Counted from the first letter of the stretch, positions 1 to 13,500 are shown. The stretch: 64,000 bases of DNA from Siderastrea radians (GCA_964017195.1 OZ024890.1:49653593-49717592), one strand, 5' to 3'. The notes: generated by a model from the letters alone, not told the origin. Translations and numbers: made by a program.

Positions 1-2029
1 AGCTAGCATTTGTTCGTAGTTTGAGGACAAAAAAGCACCTCTCAAGTTAAAACAAAGGTGGCCGATTGCATCGTTTGCATTGGATTACGTGCCAAGAAAT
101 GTTTTGGAGCCTTGCATGTGGATTTTTGGATCGAAGTGAACAAATGAAATCGACGTTGTGAACATAAGTTCTTAATAACAACAGTGGATCAACGACTGTT
201 TTGGCGGGTTGTGGAATTCGCAAAAGGCCAAACGTGGGAAATATGGACGTTTTGCCGGTAAGCTTAAGCTTGGAACTTCAATTTACTCTCAGCCTAAAGG
301 CTTCCCTTCCAGTTTGTCATTCAAAGGAGATGTTACTTAGCTGGAAAGCTGTATGCCTGTATCTTCGTGTTCAGTTCTTTTGACACTGTTTAGTTGCAAT
401 AATTGTTAGCAATATAAAGTCTGGGGATTGCCATTGAAAACTGTAGCATTTAAATGTAAAGAGTTCAACAATTCTTTAGTGAAAATATTCTTGTTTGAAA
501 GATATTATTGGAAGGTAAACAATCTTAAATGACCTCCATGTTTTAGCCTTTTTTTACTCGATGAAAACAAATTTACATTGCAAGAAAATGGAATGATATC
601 ATTATCATTGTGTTTTTGTAACAATGTTTTATAGGCTGTTGGAAACTCTGTTGTTGTTGACCACATCTAAGGGCCTGCTTCTCTGCAGATGTCAAGCATT
701 TTAGAAAATGGATGATACCATGTTTGACTAAAATTCATTCATTTTATTTATTAATTGGCTTTGGTGGTCATTTAGGAATTGCATTCATGCGTGTAGGTGC
801 AAGTTCAAGAAGCCAACTTTGACTTTTGGTGGATGTCAATTAATGAAAGCTGTGTTGGTAATAGGATGAACAATTTTACCAGTTCTTATACTTTAAGGCC
901 CACCTTCACCCAAATGGCCTTGCAACCATTTGTTATTGTTTTCAAATGGCTTTATTGTCCTTCTCGCGATCTGATTGGTTGCCAGAATATTTCTGCGACC
1001 AAGAAGATCATCACATATTTAAAACAAATTGAAACAGCGAACTCATAGCGATTTGCACCAATCTACATGAACGACCTCAATCTACAAGTCTTTTGGCTTC
1101 CATGAAATGCATTTACTCCCCAAAACATTGGAATTATGTGTAGTTCACCACATGAAAGTTTCAATAAAATAGAAAGCGAGAACTCAGTTTATGTTTGCAT
1201 TTCTAAGTGCCAGCAAGCGACTAACATTTACTTCGACATTCGATTGTTTTTGTTTGCAAATTCCAATCTTATTGTCTTATAAAGTAACAGTGATTTTGAA
1301 GGTCTTTCCAAGTCATTATAGAGGTTGCTCTGAAGGGGAATACATGTAAACAGCGTATACAACTGGATAGCAACTCACTGATTATCGCTCGCAAAATAGC
1401 ACAGGTGCGGTGACTCCTGCATTACAATTGTAACCTTTGAAAGCCAGCCATACATATGTACTAATCTTCGATCCCTATGGCTAACTAAGAAGACTATTAT
1501 TGAATTCAATCCTACGATGATAGACACAGAGGAAGAAAAAGAAAACAGTTCTGCAAAACCATTCATTTATTACACAGTCGCGAGCCATTTTGTTTACATC
1601 CCGCAAATAAAATCAAATGGTACGAATCAAACTTACTTGCGAAGGTCCCACATTCAATACAATCAGATCACTACAAGAGATTCGTTAAATCTCTGTTTCT
1701 TTTTTTTTTTTTTGCTTCATAACACAAGCTCCTTTGAGACAAATACTGACAATATTTTCCTTCGGGATAACCATACAGCATCTTCAGCTGCAAGGTATCT
1801 TTAGCAGCAACATATTGGACAATGTGGGGGTGAAAAAAACATACGTTTGGCTGGCACAGTCACAAAATAATTCCTGGAAACATCAGCTTGATAATTGAAG
1901 AATAAATTCCTGCATGCTTATGGACGATTTTCAACAAGATGACTCTGAAGGAAACGGGTTTTCAAAGAAAACCTGCTCAGAAACAATTTCGTGTTACATG
2001 AAATTCATAAACAGCAACTGCGGTGCGCA
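1..2029. other. No supported gene
   Basis: Only short open frames occur on both strands, none with a recognisable domain, consistent codon use or a plausible splice chain. The stretch is AT-rich with poly-T runs. It could hold untranslated exons or distal parts of a gene beginning outside the window, but nothing here shows that. Confidence 0.5.
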
Positions 2030-2030
2030 T

Positions 2031-2169
2031 AGCCTGCGTAGCAGGTGAACTGGGGAAGGGGGAAGGGGAGCAAGCGTAGGAGAAAAACGGGTGTCTGGGG
2101 GCTAGACCCCCGTTTTCCTCCTGTGCTTGTTCCCCTTCCCCCTTCCCCACTTCACTTGCTATGCAGGCT
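2031..2169. repeat. Foldback (MITE-like) element
   Basis: Two arms of about 60 bases (2031-2089 and 2106-2169) are imperfect inverted complements. They begin AGCCTGCGTAGCAGG on the left and end CTATGCAGGCT on the right, with purine-rich GGGGAAGGGGGAAGGGG against its pyrimidine complement. The AGCCTGCG end recurs at about 21673 and 26930, so this is a dispersed family. No coding content. Confidence 0.7.
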
Positions 2170-2277
2170 ACAGTGTGCAGGGCCTTTTGGGTTAAGGTGG
2201 GCCTTAAATGAAAATTAAAATTTAAGCCGGTTGTAATTTTGTAAAAGGTTTGGACCCATGAGTCATATCATAAGTTG

Positions 2278-2457
2278 GTGAAGTATGATTGTCCGGGTGA
2301 GTGTAGTCCCGAGAAGGAACGTTTGTGGTGACATTGACTGACGTTTCGACAACCTGAGCGAATTCCTCATCAGGGTCAAGCCAGCTGGCTCTGATGATGT
2401 CAATGTCAGTCAATGTTACCACAAACAGTCCTTCTCCCCCAGATGATCATACTTCAC
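2278..2457. repeat. Inverted-repeat unit with hammerhead-like core
   Basis: The left arm (2278-2342) and right arm (2405-2457) are inverted complements, starting GTGAAGTATGAT and ending ATCATACTTCAC, around a 62-base centre. The minus-strand core looks like a decayed hammerhead ribozyme. The right arm keeps CTGATGA but has lost the stem II segment. Inverted copies with hammerhead motifs recall the terminal repeats of Penelope-like elements; that link is inference. Confidence 0.6.
2334..2379 (-). ncRNA. Hammerhead ribozyme relic
   Basis: Read on the minus strand: stem I half (2374-2379), CTGATGA core (2367-2373), a 19-base stem II region, GAAAC, then a GTC cleavage triplet (2340-2342) and the second stem I half GTCAA. 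Stem I pairs over 5 bases. Stem II pairs poorly (about 5 of 7, with wobbles), so this copy is probably inactive. The order fits a type I hammerhead with a very short stem III. Confidence 0.45.
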
Positions 2458-2469
2458 AGACTATGGTTA

Positions 2470-3790
2470 TAACTTTAAAGAAAAGATGGAGTTGCATTTG
2501 AACAAACATGCACTGAATTTTGCTTTATTCTCATTTCAATTCCAGCTTTCTTCAAATTTGAATTCATAAAATTTTGACTTTCTTACCTGGGAAGATTGTT
2601 CATCATTTGGCTCCCGACCAGTGTTTTTAAGTCAAAATTAGTACAATCAATTTTAATTTTAATTGAATTTTCCAAAATTCACATGGGTGTTCATGTGATT
2701 AGTAACCACTGTAGCTGATATTTGTTTATATCACAAGGGGCAAAAATGAAATCTGTAACCATGCATTTCTGCAGATTAATAATTGGAGGTGATATAGCAC
2801 ATTGGTGTTTCTGAAGGCACATTTTAAAAATGATTGTATCCTGTTTGTTGCAGCCTTACTTATAAAGTTCTTTATGCTCCATACATGCCTGCATACATGC
2901 AGCTGAAGGTAGTGATGTTGAAGAATAATCACATTAATTTTTGAAGTTTTTTTAAAAATATAAAATACAGAAAAATATTAGAGTTATTTTACTTAACCCG
3001 TGAAACAATACCTAACAATTAGTGTCTAATAGTCAAAGCTGGACAAAAGAAAACAATGGAATTAGTGTGTAATAGTGCGTAATAGTTTAGTATCTGTTTC
3101 ACGGGTTAATTCAAATCACTCTAAGAGAATTGTTAATATATAGTTTAAAATCATGTTTTAATTGTAAATCACTTGTACTCTATTTTCATTTTAGCTAATA
3201 CATAATCTAATAATTAGATTATGGCAATACTGTTGTCTTATCAACTCAATTGATACATACATGTACCTGACAATGTAATTTCCATGGCTAATGAATTCCT
3301 ATTTGGCTTTGTTCTGTTCTCTTTTTTTCATTGTTCTATGACAACATTATTGCAATTAGGTTTATACCAGTATTAAAGCACACAAAAGAAATTTTTTGTT
3401 CCTGTTCCAGATAATAATTTAAGAAAATTGAATTTTGAGCCAGTTATAATTGTAAACAAAAGATAGTGTTGTTGAATTTTCCTATATTGTCATTTGAATT
3501 CCAACTTTCTTCAGATTCGAATTCATAAAGTTTCGGCTTTCTTACCTGGGAAGATTGTTCATTAGGGCTTCACCAGAGTTCTTCCGGTTTTTCAGTCAAA
3601 ATTTAGAAATATACAGAAAAATTTTAAGAGAATTTAATATATATACATATATATATATATATTGAAATCATGATTTATTTATACATACTTGTACATGCTT
3701 TATTTTCATTTTATATAATTATATATTTATATGATTATAGTGTCCTAGAAATTTACATTGTTACTGTTAATTCAAATTTTGTAAGAAACT
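2470..3790. repeat. Diverged direct duplication
   Basis: About 100 bases at 2515-2615 recur at 3473-3571, sharing for example TTCTTACCTGGGAAGATTGT, with weaker AT-rich similarity continuing in both copies (ATCATG..., CTTGTAC...TATTTTCATTTTA). It looks like an old duplication of several hundred bases. The first copy was later entered by the small TTAA element at 2997. No gene is seen in it. Confidence 0.5.
2993..3109. mobile_element. piggyBac-type MITE with TTAA target duplication
   Basis: TTAA at 2993-2996 and 3106-3109 bound a 109-base element beginning CCCGTGAAACA and ending TGTTTCACGGG. The inverted repeats extend, with one indel, through ATAC. TTAA flanks with CCC...GGG ends are typical of piggyBac non-autonomous elements. 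No coding capacity. Confidence 0.75.
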
Positions 3791-3914
3791 ATTGTTCATA
3801 TAAGAAAATGAAATAGGATTGATTAAAAATGTTGTACCTTTTATAGTGACAGTCAATTTTTGTGATGTTGCTTTTTATCTAAGAAACTAATAGGGTGAAT
3901 GTACCGGAGTTAAT

Positions 3915-4245
3915 TCACTCTGATTTCAGAGTAACTACAACTCTGATTATGGAGTTAAAATAACCCTAGTCTTTGATGGAGTAGAGTTAAAGTGACTCCA
4001 TCGTTGGAGCTATTATAACTCCGAAATTGGAGTTAAATTTGGGAGTTAAATGACCCCAAAAAAGGAGTTATTTTTAACCTAAAGTTTTTACTCCACTTTT
4101 GGAGTTATAGTAACTCCCGTATGGAGTTTAATAACTCCTTTTATAGAGTTAAGTGAGTTATTATAACCCCGAAATTGGAGTTAAAATAACCCCCAAAAAG
4201 GTGTTATTTTTAACCTAAAAGTTTAACTCCAGTTTTTGTGTACAA
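3915..4245. repeat. GGAGTTA-rich degenerate palindromic array
   Basis: GGAGTTA or GAGTTA and the complement TAACTCC alternate at short, irregular spacing over about 330 bases. A roughly 90-base unit is duplicated at about 4013-4105 and 4156-4245 (shared ATTGGAGTTAAA and TTATTTTTAACCTAAA). Every unit can fold on its neighbours. No coding content. Confidence 0.6.
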
Positions 4246-4249
4246 CATC

Positions 4250-7200
4250 ATACTCCACTCAGAAAGCATCTGATTTTTTTTGTCGATTTACTCATAGTCA
4301 GAATATAGTACAGAATAATACCAACATATAACTCCACAAAAGTTTTGTATTTTGTTGTCTCCCCTCACCCAACCCACCATTAAACTTGGACCCCACCCTC
4401 CATGAAAGTCTGGGCTCACCACTGGGCACCGAGTCTGCCTGTTGAGTCGAGTAACAAACAGGAGGGGTGTAGATCAAGATTTTCCATCCGTTGCAAAAAC
4501 CTGTGCCATAATCATGTAAACACGGTAAGACCACTCATTTTGGTGTGAAATCTGTCTCTTGGAAGACAATTCAGTAGAAAACAAATAAGGATTGATATCA
4601 GTGTAAAAAATTGATGAAGAAAGCGAAAGTTGTGAGTTCCATTAGAAAAGGGATATTTAATCAATTCACAGTTCTCAACCCTTTTATGGGTCTCAATAGC
4701 TCTAATTGCTATTAATAACAACTAAACTGACAAATTGAAAGGGATGTTCAATCAATAATTCACAGTTCTCCCTCAATAGCTCTGGATTTTATTTCTTACA
4801 GCAGAGCCCACTAACTTGAACCCACCCCCCCCCCCCACCTGCTCACAACTATATGGAAGTGAAAATATTTTTATTGTTTTCCTCGGTTTATCTTGCTCAC
4901 TTATTTACTATTGGCTATCTCAAATTTTTGATATCTCAAACAAGTTTTGGTTTCTCTTGCATGTCTAAGATAGCACCGTGAATTTCCAATCTGAGTTACT
5001 GATCAATACTGAATTTTTTTTCGGTTTTTCAATGGTTCACTGCACAGAGGTTGTAAGTTAAGAACCTTAAGGGAATCTTAGGAAACCAATCCACAACAGA
5101 TGATGTGACTATATATTAAGACCCTAAAGCCCGAATAATTTTGGTCATTTCAGCAAACAAAATGCGATTCTTGAAAGTTTGTTGCATACATGGCAACAGA
5201 GCAGACCGAAGAAACCATTTTGCCTCTTAACCTAAAGACAACAAAACAAAGAAGGGAAAACACTCAATTGGGATGCCACACCATACTGTTGATACTTGTC
5301 ATAATTAGAATAAGACGATCGCTCGCGTTAATATTTCGCGGGTATTTTCACATCCCACAGCGTCAGAGTAATATTGGAGAGAAAATTCGACAACTCAAAC
5401 AACGCATAATCCTCAAACAAGAGGGGCGCTATCGGGTGCTATATGATTTTATAAACGGTTTTAGATTTTTGGGTTAGCCTACAAATTCTCAAAATGTAAG
5501 ACCTACTCAAATATCATGAAAGCACACGTTGCTCGATCCACCTACAACGAAATTGTGTTCAAACTTGACTTACAAAAGAAGACCAGATCCAAAAATTTCA
5601 AGACATCTAGATACACACCAATCCTAATTATTCTTGTTAAATGTAAGTTGCACTGGGGACAGATAGCACGTTAAAATGACAAGAAGTGGAGCTCACATTC
5701 CCGTCAAAGGTCGCCATGTTGATTTCTCGTCCTGGTTGAGAGACTGCTCGTGATTGGCTGATGTAATGATCCACCATGCCTTTCGGACCGTGTCCAACCA
5801 CCACTGCGCCCGAACAGAATAAATGGGTAATGATGACGTAGCATCAGTAAACATATGGGTCATGTGACGGTGTCAGTAAATAAAAAATCTCTATCTAGGG
5901 GGTGCACGGTGTTCATAGAAAACCCGTGGGTTGTTTTTCCGTTAGTCATACTGCGAGCGCTTCCTTACCGCACATGTTTTCAGTATGTGTAAAATCCCGA
6001 AGAGCAGCTGTTTTGAAGGCGAAAGAGAAACTGTAGTTTTTATCTTCGTTTGCCTCATTTTATTCCCGTAGAAAGCCAACGTAAATTGTCAGGCCACGAG
6101 AAGGAAAAGTTCGAGTTCGACCTAAGAAATTTTGGATCCAGAGATACTGTGTAAAACTATTTGTCAGACACGCATTTAATATACAAAAATCATTTGGAAA
6201 CGATTTGTCGACAAAGATCACTCTGGGGGACTGAAAGCCTTGGTCCATAGACAAGCAAGAATTGCTTAGAGAACGAGTGAATCTCAACACCCGAAACACT
6301 ACGGGTTTTTAACTCGCGAGAAAAACTTGCGTTACAATACTGCATTAGGTCGCGTGGAAACACAACAACGCTAGAACTTGCCTTCAGAAAAAGCTCATGG
6401 AAACAGTGAATTTCTTGTGAAATTTCTAGGTCAATATTTCAGTTGCAAGTTGAGCTGCAACCTCGTTATTTATAACTTTTCAGACATTGCAAGATAGTTT
6501 GGGCGACCAGGAAATTTCAGCACATTAACAAAAGTAGCCGCTTTTGCGATTTTACATGATTCAATTCTTGTGGTTGATTGTCTCTGTGGAAAATCTCACT
6601 TGTTATGTACGAAATGCGTCCGAGAAAGCGCATTTTGTATCAAAAGTCACGTTCATGGTTCTTTCAATAACAAACCTAGGCCACCAGAAAAAATTATGCA
6701 AATTAGGCTAAGGATAGATTGAATCTACCCATGGCTTATTATTAAAACTGTAACCAAAGATCGCATTTCACAAGATTGGAACTCCTGTGGTGTCGCTTTT
6801 AATGCTCGCGGTAACGCTTTTTCCGACTTATATTGACTTACAAAACGTATGCAGAATTGCACTGAGCAAAGCGCGTGGTCCGCTCAACGCGGTAGACGTC
6901 CCTAGAGAGAAAGTCAAGAAAAAAAATTATCTGAGAGGGAAAATGAAGGCCTCATTCAATAAACGGCCTAGAAAAAATATTGCTCAGTGTAAGCAGTATA
7001 AACTGTAGTTTAAAGTGTAAAATGTTACATTGCGTATAAGGAAATTATTTCCACTCATGTCGCGGGAAGTTGCTTTCCCGCATTTGAGTACAATTTCCCT
7101 ATCTGAACTTTCCACTACAATGTTTGTTCTGATAAAGAACTTAGATCATCGAAGAAGAAAAGTTTTGTTTTAGGGTCTTTTAGCAATATAGGACGAACAA

Positions 7201-8680
7201 ATCGTTTGTGGCACGCGACTCGCGCAAGTAGCTTCACCTTTATTCTCCTGCTGCTTATTGTTCCTTTATTGTCCCTCATTCAATTGATAGGTTCGACTAA
7301 TTTGCACCCAAGCAATACCCAAGCAATTACCCAAGCAGAAAGAAGTTCCACGGTTGGCAGAAAAAACAGAGCTCATTTGCATTAGTGATCGATGTGTTGC
7401 ATCACTGGCGCTATTCCGTAAGTTCATGAAACGTCTTAGCACTGGACTGGGTACTTATCTCAACTTGGCCTGCTTCTCCAGGAACATTCTAAAACCTAAA
7501 TTATACTACAGAAAAATAAATACCACACAAAAGTGTTTCTAAGTAAATCAAGAAAAAGAAAACCTTCAAAATCAAATGAATGCGATCACAAAACCTCTTA
7601 ACAGCGGGGGCAGCTGTAGTGTCAACTATTACTAGTTAAAATAATATCCGCCCACTTGAATTACAATTTCTAGCAGAACTGAACCAATTATCTTCCGGCT
7701 ACAATCACGCTGACGCAAATGTGTTTTTTTGGGGGGCTTTTCAGAAGTGATACTAAAAATATATGATAGTGCCCCTTAAAAATGCAATTAGCTATGCGTA
7801 TCTAGTATTTAGGCCGATATATTAGATCAAATATTGAGTTGTTATGCTAACAAGATAACCATTTATCTGGATTGCGGTGTTGATTTCACTTCACGACAGA
7901 GTTTGGACGCATGGAAGCTTCATTTAAAAGGTAAATGACATTCCATGACATTGCCGAGTTTTCGACTTTACAGTCCAAATGTCAATTATAGTTTTATCCT
8001 AATGTTGTTGTTCAATAAGTCTTCGAATGAAATCCTATTTACATGAGACAGATATACGTGCAACCATTCAAACGAAAGCGATCGCACACTGGCACTAGAT
8101 TTCTGTTGTAATGCCCCTTTTGCCGATGTTTTGCAAATGGTACTCTTTTTTCCTTTCCAATTTTGGGAGATTTTGGAAGTGAAAAGATGGAGTGTTAGTT
8201 TAGCGACGACAGTATGTTCCATGGTGCAACGAGTTCTTGACGCCTGAAACCTCTTCTAAACAGCGAGCAGGCGCACTGTTACGATATGCATTTTAAGAGC
8301 AAAGCAACGAAGTACCTAGGGCAATTGTGTAAACTGTTTTTTCTTGTCGACTTGATTGTCTCGCCGCCAAAGTAAACTTGCGCATTTCAGCGTCATGTCA
8401 CTGTTGAACAAGCCCCGTCTCACTAAGTTTCACTTTGGTTGCCTTCACCTCGACCCTTCGGGAGGTCTTAGTTTCTGTTATTAACCATTATACAGTTTTG
8501 TCATTCACAGCGGCTCACAAGATCTGCCTACTTGGTCTTAAAAGCAATACTTCATTCAATTTACTTGTATATGGAATTCGGTTTTTTCGAATATTGCTTG
8601 GCTGATAAAAAATCACATAACAGGTACATGGCTAGTTAGGCTGTATTGCCTTTCAATTTTAGTTTCTAGGTGGAGGATTC
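4250..8680. other. No supported gene
   Basis: This has short frames only, the longest 95 codons at 5190-5477, with no domain, no homologous feel and no splice partners. A poly-C run sits near 4825. Nothing convincing was found on either strand. Confidence 0.45.
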
Positions 8681-8689
8681 GTATCTATC

Positions 8690-8965
8690 TTAATGCATGC
8701 ACCTCCAAACTTGTTAGATCATTTTACTCGTAGATACTGTTCGTTTTTATAAAGCTAGATCTGCATCAACTCAACATAGAATATTCAAGGATGAGACAAC
8801 AGAGCCATCCCTTTTCACGCATTGGATGCAAAATAAGTAATGGACTCCCGGAACACCTCCGAATGAAAATAAAACCTCCTTCAAAAATTGTCTGCAGCAA
8901 ACATTACTGCAGCTTTTAGAACACGAGGAGACTTATATTGAAGTCCATACTTTAATACAAAAATC
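8690..8965 (+). pseudogene. Decayed C-terminus of a non-LTR retrotransposon polymerase
   Basis: Conceptual translation in shifting plus frames gives segments such as SHPFSRIGCKISNGLPEHLR and a downstream FKN...LLQLLE-like stretch. These resemble the conserved end of CR1/L2/Jockey-type polymerases, downstream of the reverse transcriptase. Stops interrupt it. It is an isolated 3' relic; the assignment rests on pattern recognition only. Confidence 0.4.
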
Positions 8966-9176
8966 CCAAGCTCTCATTCGGTCGTTGCTAAGAGCTGTTT
9001 GATGTAAATTATGTATTAAGCATGCAAAGGCTTATTTCCTTCGACCATGCATCTTTATTTATTTATTTCTATAAATAATTTATATTCATATATTTATTTT
9101 ATTTTATTTACTTATCTGCCGTACTTCTTTCGTATTTATTATATTAAACACTACCCGCCCAGATTAGAGATTATTT

Positions 9177-9566
9177 CGAGTCCCGGCAAGCCTGATTTTT
9201 TCAGGCTTTCTTTTCGCAACTGCATAAGTTGCGTTAATAACTGCGAGGATCTTCTTTACATTTATTTCTTCATTCCGCAGTTCAAATATATGAGTTTCAT
9301 ATATTCACAATTTCATCTTCATCTTTCCCGGGTATATTACGAACCAATTTAATGACCAGCTCCCAGTTGGCTTGTTAGCTCAATTGGTTGGAGCGCTGCA
9401 CCGGTATCGCAGAGGTCAGGGTTCGAGTCCCGGCAAGCCTGATTTTTTCAGGCTTTCTTTTCGCAACTGCATAAGTTGCGTTAATAACTGCGAGGATCTT
9501 CTTTACATTTATTTCTTCATTCCGCAGTTCAAATATATGACTTTCATATATTCACAATTTCATCTG
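9177..9566 (+). mobile_element. Dimeric tRNA-derived SINE
   Basis: A tRNA-like head at 9369-9439 has GGCTTG/CAAGCC acceptor pairing, an A box-like TTAGCTCAATTGG and a B box GGTTCGAGTCC. It is followed by a tail ending near 9566. The same tail, preceded only by TCGAGTCCCGGCAAGCC, occurs at 9177-9320 with one difference over about 143 bases. The first unit lacks its tRNA half, so the arrangement is a 5'-truncated copy followed by a full one. Base 33 of the anticodon loop is C rather than T, arguing against a working tRNA. Confidence 0.7.
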
Positions 9567-10532
9567 ATTACTCATTGATGTTATTGATTGCTCATTGAAG
9601 CCAATGATTATTTATTGATGTTATTAAAGAGACAATGTCACCATTTTTTAGGATAACTTTGAAACGCTAAAAGACATATTCTAATCTGGGGAAACCCCAA
9701 AATACTGGTTGAGTTTTGTTTAAAACTACTCTACCAGTTCTCCAAGACTTTAATTAAGTGTCTTTGGCCGAATTGCTAGGATCGAAATGGATTGCAACTT
9801 GAAAACATCAGCCTGACGTTTTCAAGTTTTTCCTTTGTTTCTTGGAAAAATCGCCAGAAACTGACTATGGTTTGTTCTTCCTTTGTGTAAATCATATCGT
9901 TTCCTTTTCTTGGCGTTCTAGGAGTATTCTATGGACGAGAAGACATTTAGCTTAAATTTTAGCACATTTTTCACCCCAAAACGTTTAAGTCCCCGTGGCA
10001 GTGTCCCTTTAATTACTTATTGATTGCACGCTGATTACTCATCGCTTGTAATACGGCCTCTGTTATTGCCGAAGAAGTAAATGCATTGACTCTTGGTAAT
10101 ACTCACTGAGTAATCGTTTCATTACCCCTTGATTTGATGTTGTTTATTATAACATTAATAAGCAATATTATAATAAACGATATTACAATGTTCTTATAGC
10201 CTGTATTGTACGTCGCAAATTATAATTGCATTTTTCGTAAGACCTGTCGCAATTCCTGCCATATTGGTGTGATGGTGAAATGTGTAAAAAACCGAACTGT
10301 TTAATTAATCTCATTATAATTTGCGAGCTGGTACGGTATTTTACAAATTACGGCATTGTCATTAGAACTGCAATGGTGTGCTATTGTAAAAGTGCAAAAA
10401 GCGTTATTGCAATTTAAAGGAGGTATTAACGTTATTACGTTTTGCGACAGTACACGGTACATTTAAGTTCAACAGTTTGTAAAGTCAAGATATAAAGCTA
10501 AAACCTTGTGAGTCATTGACACTTTTTTTTCA
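9567..10532. other. No gene seen; possible promoter region
   Basis: AT-rich sequence with short TTGATGTTATTGATTG-type repetition near 9560-9640 and a self-complementary stretch at about 10140-10190. A polypyrimidine tract and CAG just before 10533 look like a splice acceptor for the 5' end of the next gene, so an untranslated first exon may lie upstream. Confidence 0.35.
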
Positions 10533-10587
10533 GGTTACAACATTGCAGTGGACTGGAGCTCGCTGACTAAGTTCTTCGTTTCCTGTC

Positions 10588-13500
10588 ATGCGCGCTCCCA
10601 TTGTCCTCCTTGTGTTAGCAGGGTTTCTAGCTGTCACTGGCCTTATTTGTCTTATCATTGGAATCGTTTTCCTGACACGTGACACATCATGTGATCAAGA
10701 GAGTACTGCTAAGCCCTCATCGGACCGATGTTCTTATTCTGACGAAGCCAGACGTAGTGGCCTGGACGCGTTCTTGAAGAAGGTGCAAGATAGCTATTAT
10801 CGGCTACACCCAAATAAGATCGCGTACAAGCCGGGAGTATCACCATCCGAGATACGACAAAAATACCGTTCCTATAACGCTTCTCCGAGCAATATCAAAC
10901 TTGTCACGGATGAAGCCTGGCGCCTTCTTGATGAAGCAAACAAAATAAATTTGGAGGTACATAAACTCAAGCCACGGGAAAAGAAGGCCTTGGCCCAAGT
11001 CAAACATTATTTACAACACGTGTTTGGGACTCCTTATGACGTAAATTATTACGCAGGGGATTTTCTGCTGGGACCTAATCTGTGGTGTTGGCAGCCGCTG
11101 TGTGACGTGCCATATGAAATCAAAAGCAGTCTGCATTACTTCAAGCCAAACAACACAAAAGACTTGGAGAACTTACAAAGCAAACTTGCAGAGATTAAAG
11201 AGACGTTTGTTCAGTACAGAAAGAACATGGAATATGGTGTGTCCGTGGGAATGGTTCGCTCTGTGGAGCAGTGCAAAGCTGGAATCAATGGCTTAACTGA
11301 GTATTTCCGTCGGATATCTATTAAAGGGGCAAACGGTAAGGAATCCCGCAAAGTTTTTTCCTATAGTATCTTTAAATTTTCTGTTGTCATTTGCTCATTC
11401 CACTTTCTGTTCACTTAGATGTATATTGGGAACGTTTGGTGAAATTGGGATGAGAAATCTGTAGACGTACGAAAGGCTTACTCGATATCAAAATAGTGGG
11501 AAATGAAGAAAGAGAAAGATGTTTTACAATCCAAACCTTTCATAGCTGAAAGTTATAAAAGGCTGACAAAACTCATTATGATTCATTCAATACATGCCTG
11601 GTACCCTTTACTACAGAAAGGACGAAAAATTCCCAAAATGGTGCAATATGCGATGATGTCACAGGTTTTTAACAGCGCTATTAAAATGCCAAACCCATAA
11701 TATTAACCTAATCATGTGAAGGAAATTTTTGTAACAAGACAAAACTTTCTATCATGTTTTTGCTAACATAATCACTATTTTTGTGTGTATATCTTTATTT
11801 TTGGAGCGTTGCTATATTTTTTCCCATTTACCATTTTTCTAACTTTTACTTGTTTCTTTTTAAGGAATCTTCGAAGAAAAGTTTGTGCAAGACCTTCTTC
11901 AACCAGAATTTATTCAGACCATCACCAACAATATAAAAGAAAACAATTCATGGGAAAGTAAATATGGAAGGACTGTGAACGAGTCTTTGAGAGAATTCCT
12001 TTTTGACAACGTAGGGAAACCAATAGACAACTTGTTCACGTAAGCTATTATCACCAGTTTTTAGTTAAAAGAGGTATTCGCAGGGTCTTTAAAGGCGCTA
12101 GGTCAAATAAGATAAGTACAGGGATTCTGACACGCTATATTAGGCGAATCTGCCTAATATAGCGTCGGGTTATTCCCTGTGGTTCTGTATCATAGAAACT
12201 GGTTATAAATAGGATGAAATCTAGCTATGAAGCTAAAAAGGAGCACAAATGGTAAAGATTAGTTAACAATTATTCATTGAAGTGGAGATGAATTGTGGTG
12301 GATATTCGACGAGCCGCAAAGTGTCGAGGTAAATATCTACCACCTCTTCACCGACACGGAGGTAAATAACTGTTTTAGTATTTACCAAACCAGTGGATAG
12401 CCAGCACCAAATAGTTCCTTTTTTCTGACAAATCAGCGAAAACTTGAGCGCGAAATCGCGAAAATCACTATCCACTGGTTTGGTATATGGTAATTATTAT
12501 TAACCCTATTCAGACCAGGGGTGGAGCTGATTCGCCCCCAACCTCCTCCCCCCCACTACCTTGCTCCATAACGTCAAGATCGTTAAAGCTATGGCGATGA
12601 AGCTTGGTGAGTTCATAACACATCACAGAATTTTTCCTTCGAGTCCCGCAAATTGAGATGACGTAGTCAGTCATGAAATAAGAAAGATGAGAAAGGGTAG
12701 GATGAACTTCGTTTTAACACGATATTTGTTAAGGCCTCTAGCTTGTGGGGTCGTGTAGGAAAGTTAATTTCAAGAGAAAGTTTAAAAAAAACTTTAGTCT
12801 CTAAAATTTACACATACATACAAATGCAAAATATACATATAGGGACGTCCCGATGACTCCAACTAAAATGGATACGTCTGGCCATCCTCCATGTTTAGGT
12901 ATCTCAGAAGGGTCCACATACAACACTGCGTCTCCAGTAACGTGTCCAGCGGTCTCGCCACACTTCCTCTTTCCTTTGTTTATATCAATGATACCGTTGA
13001 CGAGTCAAGACCGACGAACAAGTCTCTCCCTACAGGAGAAAGGTTGGACGGAAAGAAGTCGTACGAAAAGATTGTAACTTATTTTACGACAAACAGCATT
13101 ACCCCGGATGAAATACATCAACTGGGATATAAGATGCTTAATGAGCTTTATCCGCAAGTGAGTGGTGATACACTGACTTTGCTTTTGCCTAAATAGAAAA
13201 CGTAGTCGATTTGGTAAAAGGTAAAAATCATAAACGATGCGATAGGTTACACAATGAAGTTCCGGGAAGAGGGTAATAGGATGATGATGGCCATGTATTA
13301 TTTCCTGATTTCATGCCGTGAGTTACTTGTGTTTAACTGAACAAACTCCAAGATTAGAACCAATTGAAATCAATTGTAAAAAAAGGTAGATGCATTTGCT
13401 TTGGTTTTGCTTTACTTAGCTCTGTGATTGGTTAAAAAATCTCGCGCCACTTTGTTCACCCTCTAAGCCCAATGTTAACATCCATATTCGTCCCTCTATT

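Noticed and set aside
5190..5477. 95-codon plus-strand frame
   Set aside because: No domain, signal peptide or splice context; fits chance in AT-rich DNA.
9369..9439. tRNA gene with GGT anticodon (Thr)
   Set aside because: C at position 33, a mismatch in the anticodon stem and a long conserved SINE tail; treated as the head of a SINE.
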